NCBI GenBank assembly: GCA_001873285.1
Contig: MNYV01000097.1
Location: 1-6,727 of the forward strand
Source of the DNA: Nitrospirae bacterium CG2_30_53_67
Lineage (GTDB): Bacteria; CG2-30-53-67
Direction: 5' to 3'
Length of the DNA: 6,727 bases
Below are positions 1-5,687 of the stretch, one piece after another. The position numbers were made by a program, and so were the translations under genes. The notes under the pieces were generated by a model, which saw only the letters and a program-made list of their open reading frames with translations, was not told the origin of the DNA and made no database searches. The number at the start of each line of letters is the position of its first letter. The stretch's first letter is position 1.

Positions 1-104
1 AGTGTTTTTCTCTGGAGATTTTGCTTGCATTTCAGTATTTCACTTGAATCCTTGATCCCTTTGACCCTTGAACCCTTTTTACCCACTAAATGGGAGAAGA
101 ACCT
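1..104. repeat. Dispersed direct repeat, copy 1 (with short TTGACCC-type units)
   Basis: This block recurs in the same orientation at 4502-4606. The first 47 bases match with only two differences. The middle part (about 42-90) is made of variable units such as CTTGAATC, CTTGATCC, TTGACCC and CTTGAACCC. The last 22 bases (CACTAAATGGGAGAAGAACCT and neighbours) are again nearly identical to copy 2. It begins at the window edge, so its true left end is not visible. It lies 112 bases upstream of the nitroreductase gene. The nature of the repeat is unknown; it does not code. Confidence 0.85.
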
Positions 105-181
105 AAAATTCCAGGTGTCGAGGCATCCTGTCAGAGCGGTTAAATCGGAATGCCCGAAGAAGAAGCAACATAAACCATGAG

Positions 182-197
182 GCGTCAGGGATGACGC
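182..197 (+). other. Small hairpin just upstream of the nitroreductase ribosome binding site
   Basis: GCGTCA and TGACGC form a perfect 6-bp stem around the loop GGGA. The stem ends 4 bases before the AGGAGGA ribosome binding site (202-208). It could affect translation or mRNA stability of the gene that follows, but it may be chance. The rest of 105-216 shows no gene or clear promoter. Confidence 0.35.
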
Positions 198-216
198 GGT
201 CAGGAGGAGATCACCC

Positions 217-786
217 ATGCTGAGAGATCTGGTTATTAAAAACAGGAGTTACCGCCGGTTTTATGAAAAAGAGAAGATTAGTCTTCGGACCTTGAAGGAT
301 CTTGTCGATCTGGCGAGGCACTCGGCTGCCGCGGCCAATCTCCAGCCCTTGAAATATCTCCTCTCCTCGGATAAAAAAAAGAATGATCTGATCTTTCCTC
401 ACCTGGCTTGGGCCGGATATCTCAGAGACTGGCCCGGGCCCAAGCCGGGGGAGCGGCCTTCGGCCTATATTCTGGTCCTGGGCGACACAGAGATTGCCAA
501 GAACTTCGGTTGCGATCACGGGATCGCGGCCCAGAGCATCCTCCTGGGGGCCGTGGAAAAAGGGCTGGGGGGGTGTATCATCGGTTCCATCCAACGGGAA
601 AAACTGCGCAAGGCGCTGAAGATTCCGGACAGGTACAAGATTCTTCTGGCCATCGCCCTGGGCAGACCCAAAGAGACTGTGGTGATCGAAACCGTGGGGC
701 CGGATGGGAACATCAAATACTGGCGGGATGAGAACGGGATCCATCATGTGCCCAAAAGATCTCTCAAGGAAATCATAATAAGATAG
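217..786 (+). CDS. Nitroreductase-family FMN-dependent oxidoreductase
   Basis: A 189-residue soluble protein of the nitroreductase fold, a family of homodimeric flavoproteins that reduce nitro compounds, quinones, enones or flavins with NAD(P)H. Visible hallmarks are the N-terminal FMN-phosphate motif (R10-S11, R13-R14 in KNRSYRRF), the AAAANLQPLKY segment (residues 38-47) expected near the flavin, the central helix GIAAQSILLGAVEKGLG, the GGCIIGS segment, and the C-terminal ILLAIALGRPKE strand typical of the family. Length is normal for the short subgroup. The ATG at 217 is preceded by a strong AGGAGGA at 202-208. The substrate cannot be told from sequence. The gene is separated from the sulfur cluster by a broken gene and about 360 bases without genes, so a shared role is not supported. 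Family assignment is firm; any named enzyme would be a guess. Confidence 0.9.
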   Translation: MLRDLVIKNRSYRRFYEKEKISLRTLKDLVDLARHSAAAANLQPLKYLLSSDKKKNDLIFPHLAWAGYLRDWPGPKPGERPSAYILVLGDTEIAKNFGCDHGIAAQSILLGAVEKGLGGCIIGSIQREKLRKALKIPDRYKILLAIALGRPKETVVIETVGPDGNIKYWRDENGIHHVPKRSLKEIIIR

Positions 787-856
787 AATATTTCCATACA
801 AAAGTCCGCCTGTCCGTAAATAGTATTGCATTCCTATTTATTCTCTGATATGGTAG

Positions 857-1623
857 GATCGTATTCCTATCACCGACAAGGCCCTCTACATTCAGGCAGA
901 CCATTTCCTGCTCGGTGACCGCAGTCTCTACGAAATCGCGGAAGAATTCCAGCATCTGGGCGGTGAACGGATCTGCCTCGACGAAATCCACAAGTACCCC
1001 AACTGGGCCGCTGAACTCAAAAGCATCAACGATACATTCCCCAAGCTCAGGATCATCGCCTCCGGAAGCTCGGCCCTTGAGATCCATCGGGGAAGCCATG
1101 ATCTCAGCAGGAGGGCCGTCATGTATCGAATGAACGGCATGTCGTTTCGGGAATTCATCGAGGTGACGCAGGACGTCGCCCTCCGGAGCTTCAAGCTCGA
1201 CGAGATTCTCAGCTCGACGTGGGAGACGAACGAACGCTCAAAACCTATCTGAAATACCTGGAAGATGCGGGGATCATTCTCACCGTTTCCAAAAGCGGCA
1301 GGGGGCTCCGGGAGCTTGAGAAGCCGGAAAAGATCTACCTGAACAATCCGAACCTGAGTCATGCCATTGCCGGCCATGCGCCTGCCGAGAAAGGGAATAT
1401 ACGGGAAACGTTCTTCATCAACATGACCCATACCCTGCACAAGGTCACGGCTCATGAACAGGGGGATTTTTTCCTGGATGGGAAATATGCATTCGAGATC
1501 GGCGGAAATAACAAGGGCACCGCACAGATCAGAGAAGTCAAGAATGCATTCCTGGCAGTGGACAATATCGAAATCGGCGTAGGAAACAGGATCCCTCTCT
1601 GGCTGTTCGGGTTCTTGTATTGA
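857..1623 (+). pseudogene. Decayed AAA-family ATPase with DUF4143 C-terminus
   Basis: Remnant of a stand-alone ATPase of the AAA_14/DUF4143 family, usually about 400 residues. One frame (857-1252) gives the middle of the ATPase domain: a Walker B ICLDEIHKYPNW near 971, a sensor-1-like IIASGSSALEI near 1052, and LSRRAV followed by SFREFIE. It then runs out of family similarity and stops at 1250-1252. A second frame (from about 1207, GTG at 1219, to 1623) gives the C-terminal part: RTLKTYLKYLEDAGII, IYLNNPNLSHAI, and a nuclease-like FFLDGKYAFEIGGNNKG. The Walker A part is missing upstream because the frame opens only after a TAG at 854-856. About 100 residues normally between the two halves are absent, and the frame changes at the junction. 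Two AGCTCGACG copies (1194-1202, 1211-1219) lie there. It cannot make a working ATPase. Such genes are commonly mobile or accessory. Confidence 0.85.
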
Positions 1624-1655
1624 CAGGCAAGAAAGCAAAAGGTTATTTTTCACTC

Positions 1656-1706
1656 AATTTCAAAAGCACAACAAGTGAAATCAAACCACACGGCGCTTTT
1701 GAAATT
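1656..1706. repeat. 12-bp inverted repeat downstream of the ATPase remnant
   Basis: AATTTCAAAAGC (1656-1667) and GCTTTTGAAATT (1695-1706) are perfect complements, separated by 27 bases. The right arm ends 3 bases before the larger palindrome at 1710. It may be a transcription-end hairpin or a relic of the same mobile element. No strong T-run follows, so a terminator is not claimed. Confidence 0.5.
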
Positions 1707-1709
1707 ACT

Positions 1710-1803
1710 AAAGGGGACAGATTTATTTTCTTGCCCCCTTTGCGCCGCGCGGTGCGGATGAACTCCCATTTCCCCTCCGCAAGAAAATAAATCTGTTCCC
1801 TTT
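1710..1803. mobile_element. REP/MITE-like palindromic element
   Basis: The arms at 1710-1734 and 1779-1803 are reverse complements at 24 of 25 positions (AAAGGGGACAGATTTATTTT at the outer end). They enclose 44 GC-rich bases containing GCGCCGCGCGG. No open reading frame of note is inside. Small palindromes with GGGGACAGA-TTATTTT arms are familiar next to IS200/REP-associated (Y1) transposases in proteobacterial genomes; this assignment rests on memory and cannot be tested here. With the 12-bp inverted repeat just before it, it fills most of the gene-free stretch 1624-1900. The rest of that stretch (about 1804-1900) holds nothing I can name. Confidence 0.6.
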
Positions 1804-1903
1804 ATCCTGCCAGTAAAAACGTTATTTATCATAGGATTAGGTCGTACTTATCCCAAACCTTCCGGTTAAACCAATCTTTTAATAGCAGGGTGTTAAAAAA
1901 GAC

Positions 1904-1932
1904 TTGACATTAGTTGCTGACTCGGTTAAAGT
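1904..1932 (+). promoter_or_regulatory. Sigma-70-type promoter of the Rrf2-sulfur operon
   Basis: A perfect -35 box TTGACA (1904-1909) is followed after 17 bases by TAAAGT (1927-1932), which matches four of six -10 positions. The expected transcription start falls near 1939-1942, inside the palindrome at 1932-1958. It is the only good promoter I see upstream of the regulator gene, and it probably drives at least the genes from 1986 to 4282. Confidence 0.65.
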
Positions 1933-1958
1933 AATTCCTACTTAACAGATAGGAATTA
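1932..1958. promoter_or_regulatory. Probable Rrf2-family operator (perfect 9-9-9 palindrome)
   Basis: TAATTCCTA (1932-1940) and TAGGAATTA (1950-1958) are perfect inverted repeats with a 9-base spacer. They overlap the -10 box and the predicted transcription start and sit 27 bases before the regulator's start codon. The ATTCCTA...TAGGAAT form resembles known CymR/IscR-class operators of the Rrf2 family. A third half-site, CAATTCCT, occurs at 1967-1974. Binding here would block RNA polymerase, so negative autoregulation of the whole operon is the simplest reading. Confidence 0.7.
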
Positions 1959-1985
1959 TAAGAAAACAATTCCTGAAGGTATTTT

Positions 1986-2429
1986 ATGAGGCTTTCTACC
2001 AGAGGGAGATACGGAGTAAGGTTCATGATGGATCTTGCCATCCATTTCGGCAACGGTCCGATTCTTTTAAGAGAGGTATCGGAAAGGCAGGGGATCTCCA
2101 CAAAATATCTGGAACAGTTGATCCGCTCCCTGAAAACAGCGGGACTGGTGAAAAGCACACGAGGGCCTCATGGCGGATATCATCTGACCAAGCCTTCTTC
2201 GGAGATCACGCTGTACGACGTGGTCCGGACATTGGAAGGTCCTATCGCCATGGCGGAATGTGTTGAAGACCCCGGTTCATGTCCCCGATCGGATGCATGT
2301 GCCGCCCGTGAATGCTGGGCCGAGGTGAGCGGAAAGATTGTGGAGATATTAAGTGCGATGACTCTGAAGGAGATTGCGGAGCGCCAGCGGGAACTCGATA
2401 GAGTTCACGCCGTGATGTATCATATATAA
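1986..2429 (+). CDS. Rrf2-family transcriptional regulator (IscR-like cysteine set)
   Basis: A 147-residue DNA-binding protein of the Rrf2 family, which includes IscR (Fe-S), CymR (cysteine), NsrR (NO) and RirA (iron). The N-terminal winged helix-turn-helix is plain: MRLSTRGRYGVRFMMDLA, then ISTKYLEQLIRSLKTAGLVKSTRGPHGGY (residues 37-65). Past the dimer helix lie cysteines 92, 99, 105 and 110 (CVEDPGSC, DAC, REC). The first three nearly match the spacing of the IscR cluster ligands, so an iron-sulfur or redox/sulfur-sensing state is likely; CymR lacks these cysteines. ATG 1986 follows GAAGG (1975-1979). It is the first gene of the cluster, 51 bases ahead of the PLP enzyme, and has a matching palindrome in its own promoter. 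It probably represses this sulfur operon according to Fe-S or sulfur status. Family call is firm; the sensed signal is inferred. Confidence 0.92.
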   Translation: MRLSTRGRYGVRFMMDLAIHFGNGPILLREVSERQGISTKYLEQLIRSLKTAGLVKSTRGPHGGYHLTKPSSEITLYDVVRTLEGPIAMAECVEDPGSCPRSDACAARECWAEVSGKIVEILSAMTLKEIAERQRELDRVHAVMYHI

Positions 2430-2480
2430 TTTGTATGCCTATGCATAGAGTAATAAATAAATTAAAAGAAGGGAAAGATT

Positions 2481-3731
2481 ATGGGATATGTAAAAGGTCT
2501 GAAGTGCAGGGAATGCGGAAGGGAATATCCCAAGGGACCGGCGAATATCTGTGAATTCTGTTTCGGCCCGCTGGAGGTGACCTACCAGTACGATGAGATC
2601 CGGAAGGTCCTCTCACGTGAGGTGATTGCCTCCCGCCCCCCGAATATGTGGCGCTATGCCGAACTCATGCCGCTGGACAACGCGCCTACGGTAGGTTTTG
2701 ATGTGGGTTTCACCCCCCTGGTTCGGGCGCACAATCTGGGCCGTGCCTTGGGGGTTTCGGAACTTTACCTGAAAAATGATGCCGTAAACCATCCCACCCT
2801 TTCCTTCAAGGATCGTGTGGTTGCGGTTGCGGTTTCCAAGGCCAGGGAATTCGGCTTCGATACCGTGGCCTGCGCATCCACCGGGAACCTGGCCAATGCC
2901 GTGGCCGCCTCCGCCGCTTCTGCCGGCCTGAACAGCTATATCTTCATCCCCTCGGATCTGGAGCAGGGGAAGATCATCGGCACCCAGGTCTTCGGCACCC
3001 ATCTGGTCGGTGTGCTGGGGAGTTATGATGACGTCAACCGTTTGTGCACGGAGATTGCGGACCGGTACCGCTGGGCCTTTGTGAACATCAACATCAGACC
3101 CTTCTACGCCGAAGGGTCCAAGACCTTCGGGTACGAGATCATGGAGCAGATGGGGTGGCGGGTCCCGAAACACATTGTGGTTCCCATGGCCGGCGGGTCC
3201 TTGATCACCAAGATCCGTAAGTCCTTCAAAGAGTTTAAGGAGATCGGCTTGGTTGAACCTGAATCATGCGGCACCCGGTTTTATGGCGCCCAGGCCGCCG
3301 GATGCTCTCCGATTGTGACGGCGGTCAAGAACGGGACCGATCTTTTCAAGCCCGTGAAGCCGCACACCATTGCAAAATCCCTGGCCATCGGGAATCCGGC
3401 GGATGGTTTCTACGCCATCCATGCCATCAAAGAGTCGGGGGGATGGGCTGAGGAGGTCACAGATGAGGAGATCGTCCAAGGGATCAAACTGCTGGCTGAA
3501 ACCGAGGGGGTTTTCACGGAAACGGCCGGCGGGGTGACCGTGGGCGTGGCCAAGAAGCTGATTGAGCAGGGACGGATCCCGAAAGATGAGTCCATCGTGA
3601 TCTCCATCACGGGAAACGGGCTCAAGACCCAGGAGGCCTTGATCGGGAAGGTCAAGGCGCATCAGGTGATTGATTCGAAATTGTCGTCCTTCGAGGCCCT
3701 TTTACTGGAAAAAGAAGCGAAGGTATGGTAA
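2481..3731 (+). CDS. thrC: Threonine-synthase-family PLP enzyme, possibly a carrier-dependent sulfhydrylase
   Basis: A 416-residue cytoplasmic fold-type II PLP enzyme. Threonine synthase converts O-phosphohomoserine to threonine. Residues 9-27 form a zinc ribbon (C9-x2-C12...C24-x2-C27), seen in many bacterial and archaeal relatives. The PLP lysine is K110 in HPTLSFKDR. The substrate loop is ASTGNLANAVAA (132-143), the glycine-rich phosphate-binding loop lies near PMAGGS (235-240), and TGNGLK (377-382) is the C-terminal family motif. Length is normal and nothing is broken. ATG 2481 follows GAAGGGA (2468-2474). The next gene, 37 bases on, is a CysO-like sulfur carrier, in the place where mycobacteria pair CysO with the PLP sulfhydrylase CysM. 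I infer it may transfer carrier-bound sulfur onto O-phosphohomoserine (giving homocysteine) or O-phosphoserine (giving cysteine). A plain threonine synthase remains possible. Confidence 0.9.
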   Translation: MGYVKGLKCRECGREYPKGPANICEFCFGPLEVTYQYDEIRKVLSREVIASRPPNMWRYAELMPLDNAPTVGFDVGFTPLVRAHNLGRALGVSELYLKNDAVNHPTLSFKDRVVAVAVSKAREFGFDTVACASTGNLANAVAASAASAGLNSYIFIPSDLEQGKIIGTQVFGTHLVGVLGSYDDVNRLCTEIADRYRWAFVNINIRPFYAEGSKTFGYEIMEQMGWRVPKHIVVPMAGGSLITKIRKSFKEFKEIGLVEPESCGTRFYGAQAAGCSPIVTAVKNGTDLFKPVKPHTIAKSLAIGNPADGFYAIHAIKESGGWAEEVTDEEIVQGIKLLAETEGVFTETAGGVTVGVAKKLIEQGRIPKDESIVISITGNGLKTQEALIGKVKAHQVIDSKLSSFEALLLEKEAKVW

Positions 3732-3756
3732 AAGAAACAAAACAACACGACTTGTT

Positions 3757-3764
3757 GAGGAGGA
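3757..3764 (+). promoter_or_regulatory. Ribosome binding site fixing the sulfur-carrier start
   Basis: GAGGAGGA ends 4 bases before ATG 3769. The reading frame is open back to an ATG at 3670 inside the PLP-enzyme gene, but that start has no such site and would add 33 residues absent from the family. The site decides for 3769. Confidence 0.8.
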
Positions 3765-3768
3765 AAGG

Positions 3769-4044
3769 ATGAAGGTGAATGTGAGGATTCCGACGCCATT
3801 GAGGTCATTGACCCATGGCCAGGCAGAGGTTCCCATTGAAGGAAAGACCGTCCAGGAACTCGTAGAAAATCTGGAGAAGGCCTATCCGGGGATCAAGGAG
3901 AGGATCTGTGATGAACAGGGGAACCTGAGACGTTTTGTCAACCTTTACCTGAATGATGAGGACGTCCGTTTTCTGAAGAATCTTTCGACCGAGGTTCGTG
4001 ACGGGGACGGGCTTTCCATTGTTCCGGCCATTGCTGGAGGTTAA
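3769..4044 (+). CDS. CysO/MoaD/ThiS-type ubiquitin-fold sulfur carrier protein
   Basis: A 91-residue beta-grasp protein whose C-terminus is AIAGG. In this family the last glycine is adenylated by an E1-like enzyme and converted to a thiocarboxylate that donates sulfur. The sequence resembles mycobacterial CysO more than MoaD or ThiS. It shares an IPTPLR-type first strand, a THGQ turn, the segment RRFVNLYLNDEDVRFLKNL (residues 56-74), and DGDGLSIVPAIAGG at the end; CysO ends AVAGG. It follows the PLP enzyme by 37 bases and is followed by the NIL gene after one base. The probable E1 partner (4881-5687) and a JAMM protease able to release the product (5687-6196) lie in the same cluster. I infer a role in cysteine or homocysteine synthesis rather than molybdopterin or thiamine, as no genes of those pathways are present. 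Confidence 0.92.
   Translation: MKVNVRIPTPLRSLTHGQAEVPIEGKTVQELVENLEKAYPGIKERICDEQGNLRRFVNLYLNDEDVRFLKNLSTEVRDGDGLSIVPAIAGG
4036..4040 (+). promoter_or_regulatory. Ribosome binding site of NIL gene 1, overlapping the carrier's Gly-Gly codons
   Basis: GGAGG lies over the two glycine codons GGA GGT that end the sulfur carrier, 5 bases before ATG 4046. The same bases specify the functional tail of one protein and start translation of the next, giving close coupling. Confidence 0.75.
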
Positions 4045-4045
4045 G

Positions 4046-4282
4046 ATGAGAAGAAAGGTCTATTTGACCTTCCCAAGGCATTTGATACAGAAGTCTCTGA
4101 TATACCAAGTGGGTCATCAATTCGAGGTGGTGACCAATATCCGGTGTGCCAGTGTGACCGAAGATCTCGGGCTGGTCGGCCTGGAGTTCGAAGGGGAGCC
4201 GTCGGAGATCAAAGCGGCCCTGAATTTTTTAGAGGCCGAAGGGGTCAAGGTTGAACCGGTGGTTATGGATGTGGTGGAGTAA
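4046..4282 (+). CDS. Stand-alone NIL-domain protein 1
   Basis: A 78-residue protein that is one NIL domain (a ferredoxin-like beta-alpha-beta fold), first known as the C-terminal substrate-sensing domain of MetN methionine ABC transporters. Features are KVYLTFPRHLIQKSLIYQVG at the N-terminus, the VVTNIRCASV strand and the closing EIKAALNFLEAEGVKVE helix-strand. In archaea and anaerobic bacteria, NIL domains fused to ferredoxins act with COG1900/DUF39 proteins in homocysteine formation from aspartate semialdehyde. This copy has no ferredoxin part and a single cysteine in NIRCAS. Its start is one base after the carrier's stop and is set by the GGAGG overlapping the Gly-Gly codons. Its job is unknown. 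Reasonable guesses are binding a sulfur amino acid or serving as a scaffold or sulfur-handling partner of the carrier. Confidence 0.9.
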   Translation: MRRKVYLTFPRHLIQKSLIYQVGHQFEVVTNIRCASVTEDLGLVGLEFEGEPSEIKAALNFLEAEGVKVEPVVMDVVE

Positions 4283-4501
4283 ATTTTAATAAAAACATCA
4301 GGGGTCAAGGGGTCAAGGATTCGAGGGGTCAAGTGAAGTAGTAAAAACATAAGGAGCCGAGGGTCCTATGGTTACGCTTCGCGTGCACCGCTTTTCTATA
4401 TTTTTGTCGTTAGATCCCGGCATCTCCTTGAATTTATTTTTGCCGGGCCGGGACCGTCTGTGACGGCTACTAGACTAAGACGTCTTGGGGGCAAGGGTTC
4501 C

Positions 4502-4606
4502 AGTGTTTTTCTCTGGAGATTTTGTTTGCGTTTCAGTATTTCACTTGACCTCTTGAACCCTGGAATCCTTGAACCCTTTTTTATCTACTAAACGGGAGAA
4601 GAACCT
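4502..4606. repeat. Dispersed direct repeat, copy 2
   Basis: Same-orientation copy of the block at 1-104. The opening 47 bases differ at two positions, the short-unit middle is rearranged, and the closing part ACTAAACGGGAGAAGAACCT is nearly the same. It ends 23 bases before the second NIL gene. Its middle section (4541-4580) is also in inverted relation to 4301-4336. Confidence 0.85.
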
Positions 4607-4616
4607 GTTTTTATAT

Positions 4617-4621
4617 GAGGA
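4617..4621 (+). promoter_or_regulatory. Ribosome binding site fixing the start of NIL gene 2
   Basis: GAGGA is 8 bases before ATG 4630. The in-frame ATG at 4615 overlaps this site and has no site of its own, so 4630 is preferred. The protein then begins MSKKTVHLTFP, matching the start of its paralogue. Confidence 0.65.
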
Positions 4622-4629
4622 ATTGCAAC

Positions 4630-4854
4630 ATGTCTAAAAAGACCGTCCACCTGACCTTTCCCGAAGAACTTATTCAGGAGCCGGTCATCTACCGGATCGG
4701 GCATGAGTTCAGGGTCGTGACCAGCATCTTCCTTGCGTCTGTGGGTGAGAAAGAGGGGTGGATCGACCTCGGCCTGGAAGGGGATGACCAAGAGATACAA
4801 AAATCCATTGAGTATATGAAAAGCATGGGTATACGCGTTGCGGAGAAGGCATAA
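4630..4854 (+). CDS. Stand-alone NIL-domain protein 2 (paralogue of the first)
   Basis: A 74-residue single NIL domain clearly related to the protein at 4046-4282. Both share an LTFP-x2-LIQ opening, IY-x-x-GH-x-F-x-VVT-x-I, ASV, an acidic EG turn and a final amphipathic helix ending in G-(V/I)-(K/R)-V. It has no cysteine in the mature region, whereas the first copy has one in the central strand, so the two may differ in function. It lies 26 bases before the E1-like gene. It is probably a duplicate retained with a distinct partner or ligand. If translation began at 4615 it would gain MRNCN with one cysteine. No transport genes are nearby, so a methionine-transporter role is unlikely. Confidence 0.9.
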   Translation: MSKKTVHLTFPEELIQEPVIYRIGHEFRVVTSIFLASVGEKEGWIDLGLEGDDQEIQKSIEYMKSMGIRVAEKA

Positions 4855-4880
4855 AAAAGGGTTTTGCGAAAGGGTCTGAG

Positions 4881-5687
4881 ATGTTCGATTTCAACGAGGA
4901 GGAAATCAGGCGCTACAGCCGGCATATCCTCCTTCCTGAGGTAGGCGGGAAAGGGCAGAAAAAAATCAATGGAGCGAGGGTCCTCCTGATCGGCGCCGGG
5001 GGGCTGGGCGCCCCGGTGGGATATTATCTCGCTGCGGCGGGCGTGGGAAAGATCGGGATCATGGACGGGGATCAGGTGGAACTCAGTAATCTGCAGCGGC
5101 AGATCGTTCACAGCACCGAAGACCTGGGAAAGAACAAGGCTGTTTCAGCCCAGGAGACGCTCCTTGCCCTGAATCCATGCATCGAGGTCCTGACCTACCA
5201 GGAACGGGCCGCCTCGGAGAATATACTCGACATCATGGCGGATTACGATATCGTCGTGGATGGGAGCGACAATTTCCCGACCCGGTATCTGGTCAATGAT
5301 GCCTGTGTGCTGACACGAAAGCCCCTTTCCCACGGGGCGGTTTTTCGGTTTCACGGCCAGGCCATGACCATTGTTCCGGGTGAAGGGCCTTGTTACCGCT
5401 GCCTGTTCCGCGAGCCTCCTCCGCCGGGCATGGTGGCCTCCTGTCAGGAGGCTGGTGTCCTCGGCGTTCTCCCCGGGCTGATCGGTCTGGTCCAGGCCAC
5501 GGAGGTTTTGAAGCTGATTCTCGGTGTCGGCAGCGTGCTCAAGGGGCGTCTTCTGATCTATGAGGCCCTGGAGATGGAGTTTAAAAACATGAAGGTCAAG
5601 AGAGACCCGGACTGCCCGGTGTGCGGTGACCATCCGACCATCCGGTCGTTAATGGATTATGAGGAATTCTGCCGGGTGAACTTTTAA
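4881..5687 (+). CDS. MoeB/ThiF/HesA-family E1-like adenylyltransferase
   Basis: A 268-residue enzyme that activates the C-terminal glycine of a ubiquitin-fold sulfur carrier with ATP. Visible features are the N-terminal RYSRHILLPEVGGKGQKKI typical of MoeB, the nucleotide-binding GAGGLG (38-43), D62 and the SNLQRQ motif with N70 and R73, K86, and D130 in DGSDNFPTRY. C188 in VASCQEAGVLG sits at the position of the thiol cysteine of ThiF and MoeB. Two zinc pairs are C171-x2-C174 and C245-x2-C248. It has no C-terminal rhodanese domain (unlike MOCS3/Uba4), so sulfur must come from another protein. The DsrE protein two genes on is a candidate. An AAAGGG-type site precedes ATG 4881. The stop TAA shares its last base with the next ATG. 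The carrier at 3769-4044 is the natural substrate in this cluster. Confidence 0.95.
   Translation: MFDFNEEEIRRYSRHILLPEVGGKGQKKINGARVLLIGAGGLGAPVGYYLAAAGVGKIGIMDGDQVELSNLQRQIVHSTEDLGKNKAVSAQETLLALNPCIEVLTYQERAASENILDIMADYDIVVDGSDNFPTRYLVNDACVLTRKPLSHGAVFRFHGQAMTIVPGEGPCYRCLFREPPPPGMVASCQEAGVLGVLPGLIGLVQATEVLKLILGVGSVLKGRLLIYEALEMEFKNMKVKRDPDCPVCGDHPTIRSLMDYEEFCRVNF

Larger units (their letters stand above)
4283..4629. repeat. Gene-free repeat island between the two NIL genes
   Basis: These 347 bases show no open reading frame that looks real. A GGGTCAAGG-type block (4301-4336) is flanked by two TAAAAACAT copies (4290-4298, 4342-4350). It is roughly the reverse complement of the TTGAACCC-type block at 4541-4580. 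Between the two lie a CCCGGC.../GCCGGG pairing around 4416-4446, a perfect CCGTC-TGT-GACGG hairpin (4454-4466) and the palindrome AAGACGTCTT (4477-4486). I see no good promoter, so whether the second half of the operon is read through or restarted is open. Confidence 0.7.

Noticed and set aside
1-104. Repeat blocks considered as CRISPR remnants
   Set aside because: The units are 7-10 bases, imperfect and contiguous, with no constant repeat and spacer pattern and no cas gene nearby.
132-154. tRNA-like D-arm wording (CAGAGCGGTTAAATCGG) upstream of the nitroreductase
   Set aside because: No acceptor stem, anticodon arm or T-arm could be paired around it, so it is probably chance.
211-831. Long antisense reading frame over the nitroreductase gene
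   Set aside because: Composition is that of a shadow frame. The + strand gene has a strong ribosome site and clear family motifs.
2439-2448. CTATGCATAG palindrome between the regulator and the PLP-enzyme gene
   Set aside because: It is a perfect 10-base palindrome but too short, and unlike the Rrf2 operator; there is no promoter beside it.
2613-3173. Antisense reading frame of 186 codons inside the PLP-enzyme gene
   Set aside because: It is rich in the Gly, His and Arg runs typical of a complement frame in GC-rich genes, has no ribosome site and no recognisable domain.
5145-5633. Antisense reading frame inside the E1-like gene
   Set aside because: Shadow of a well-conserved gene, with no independent support.
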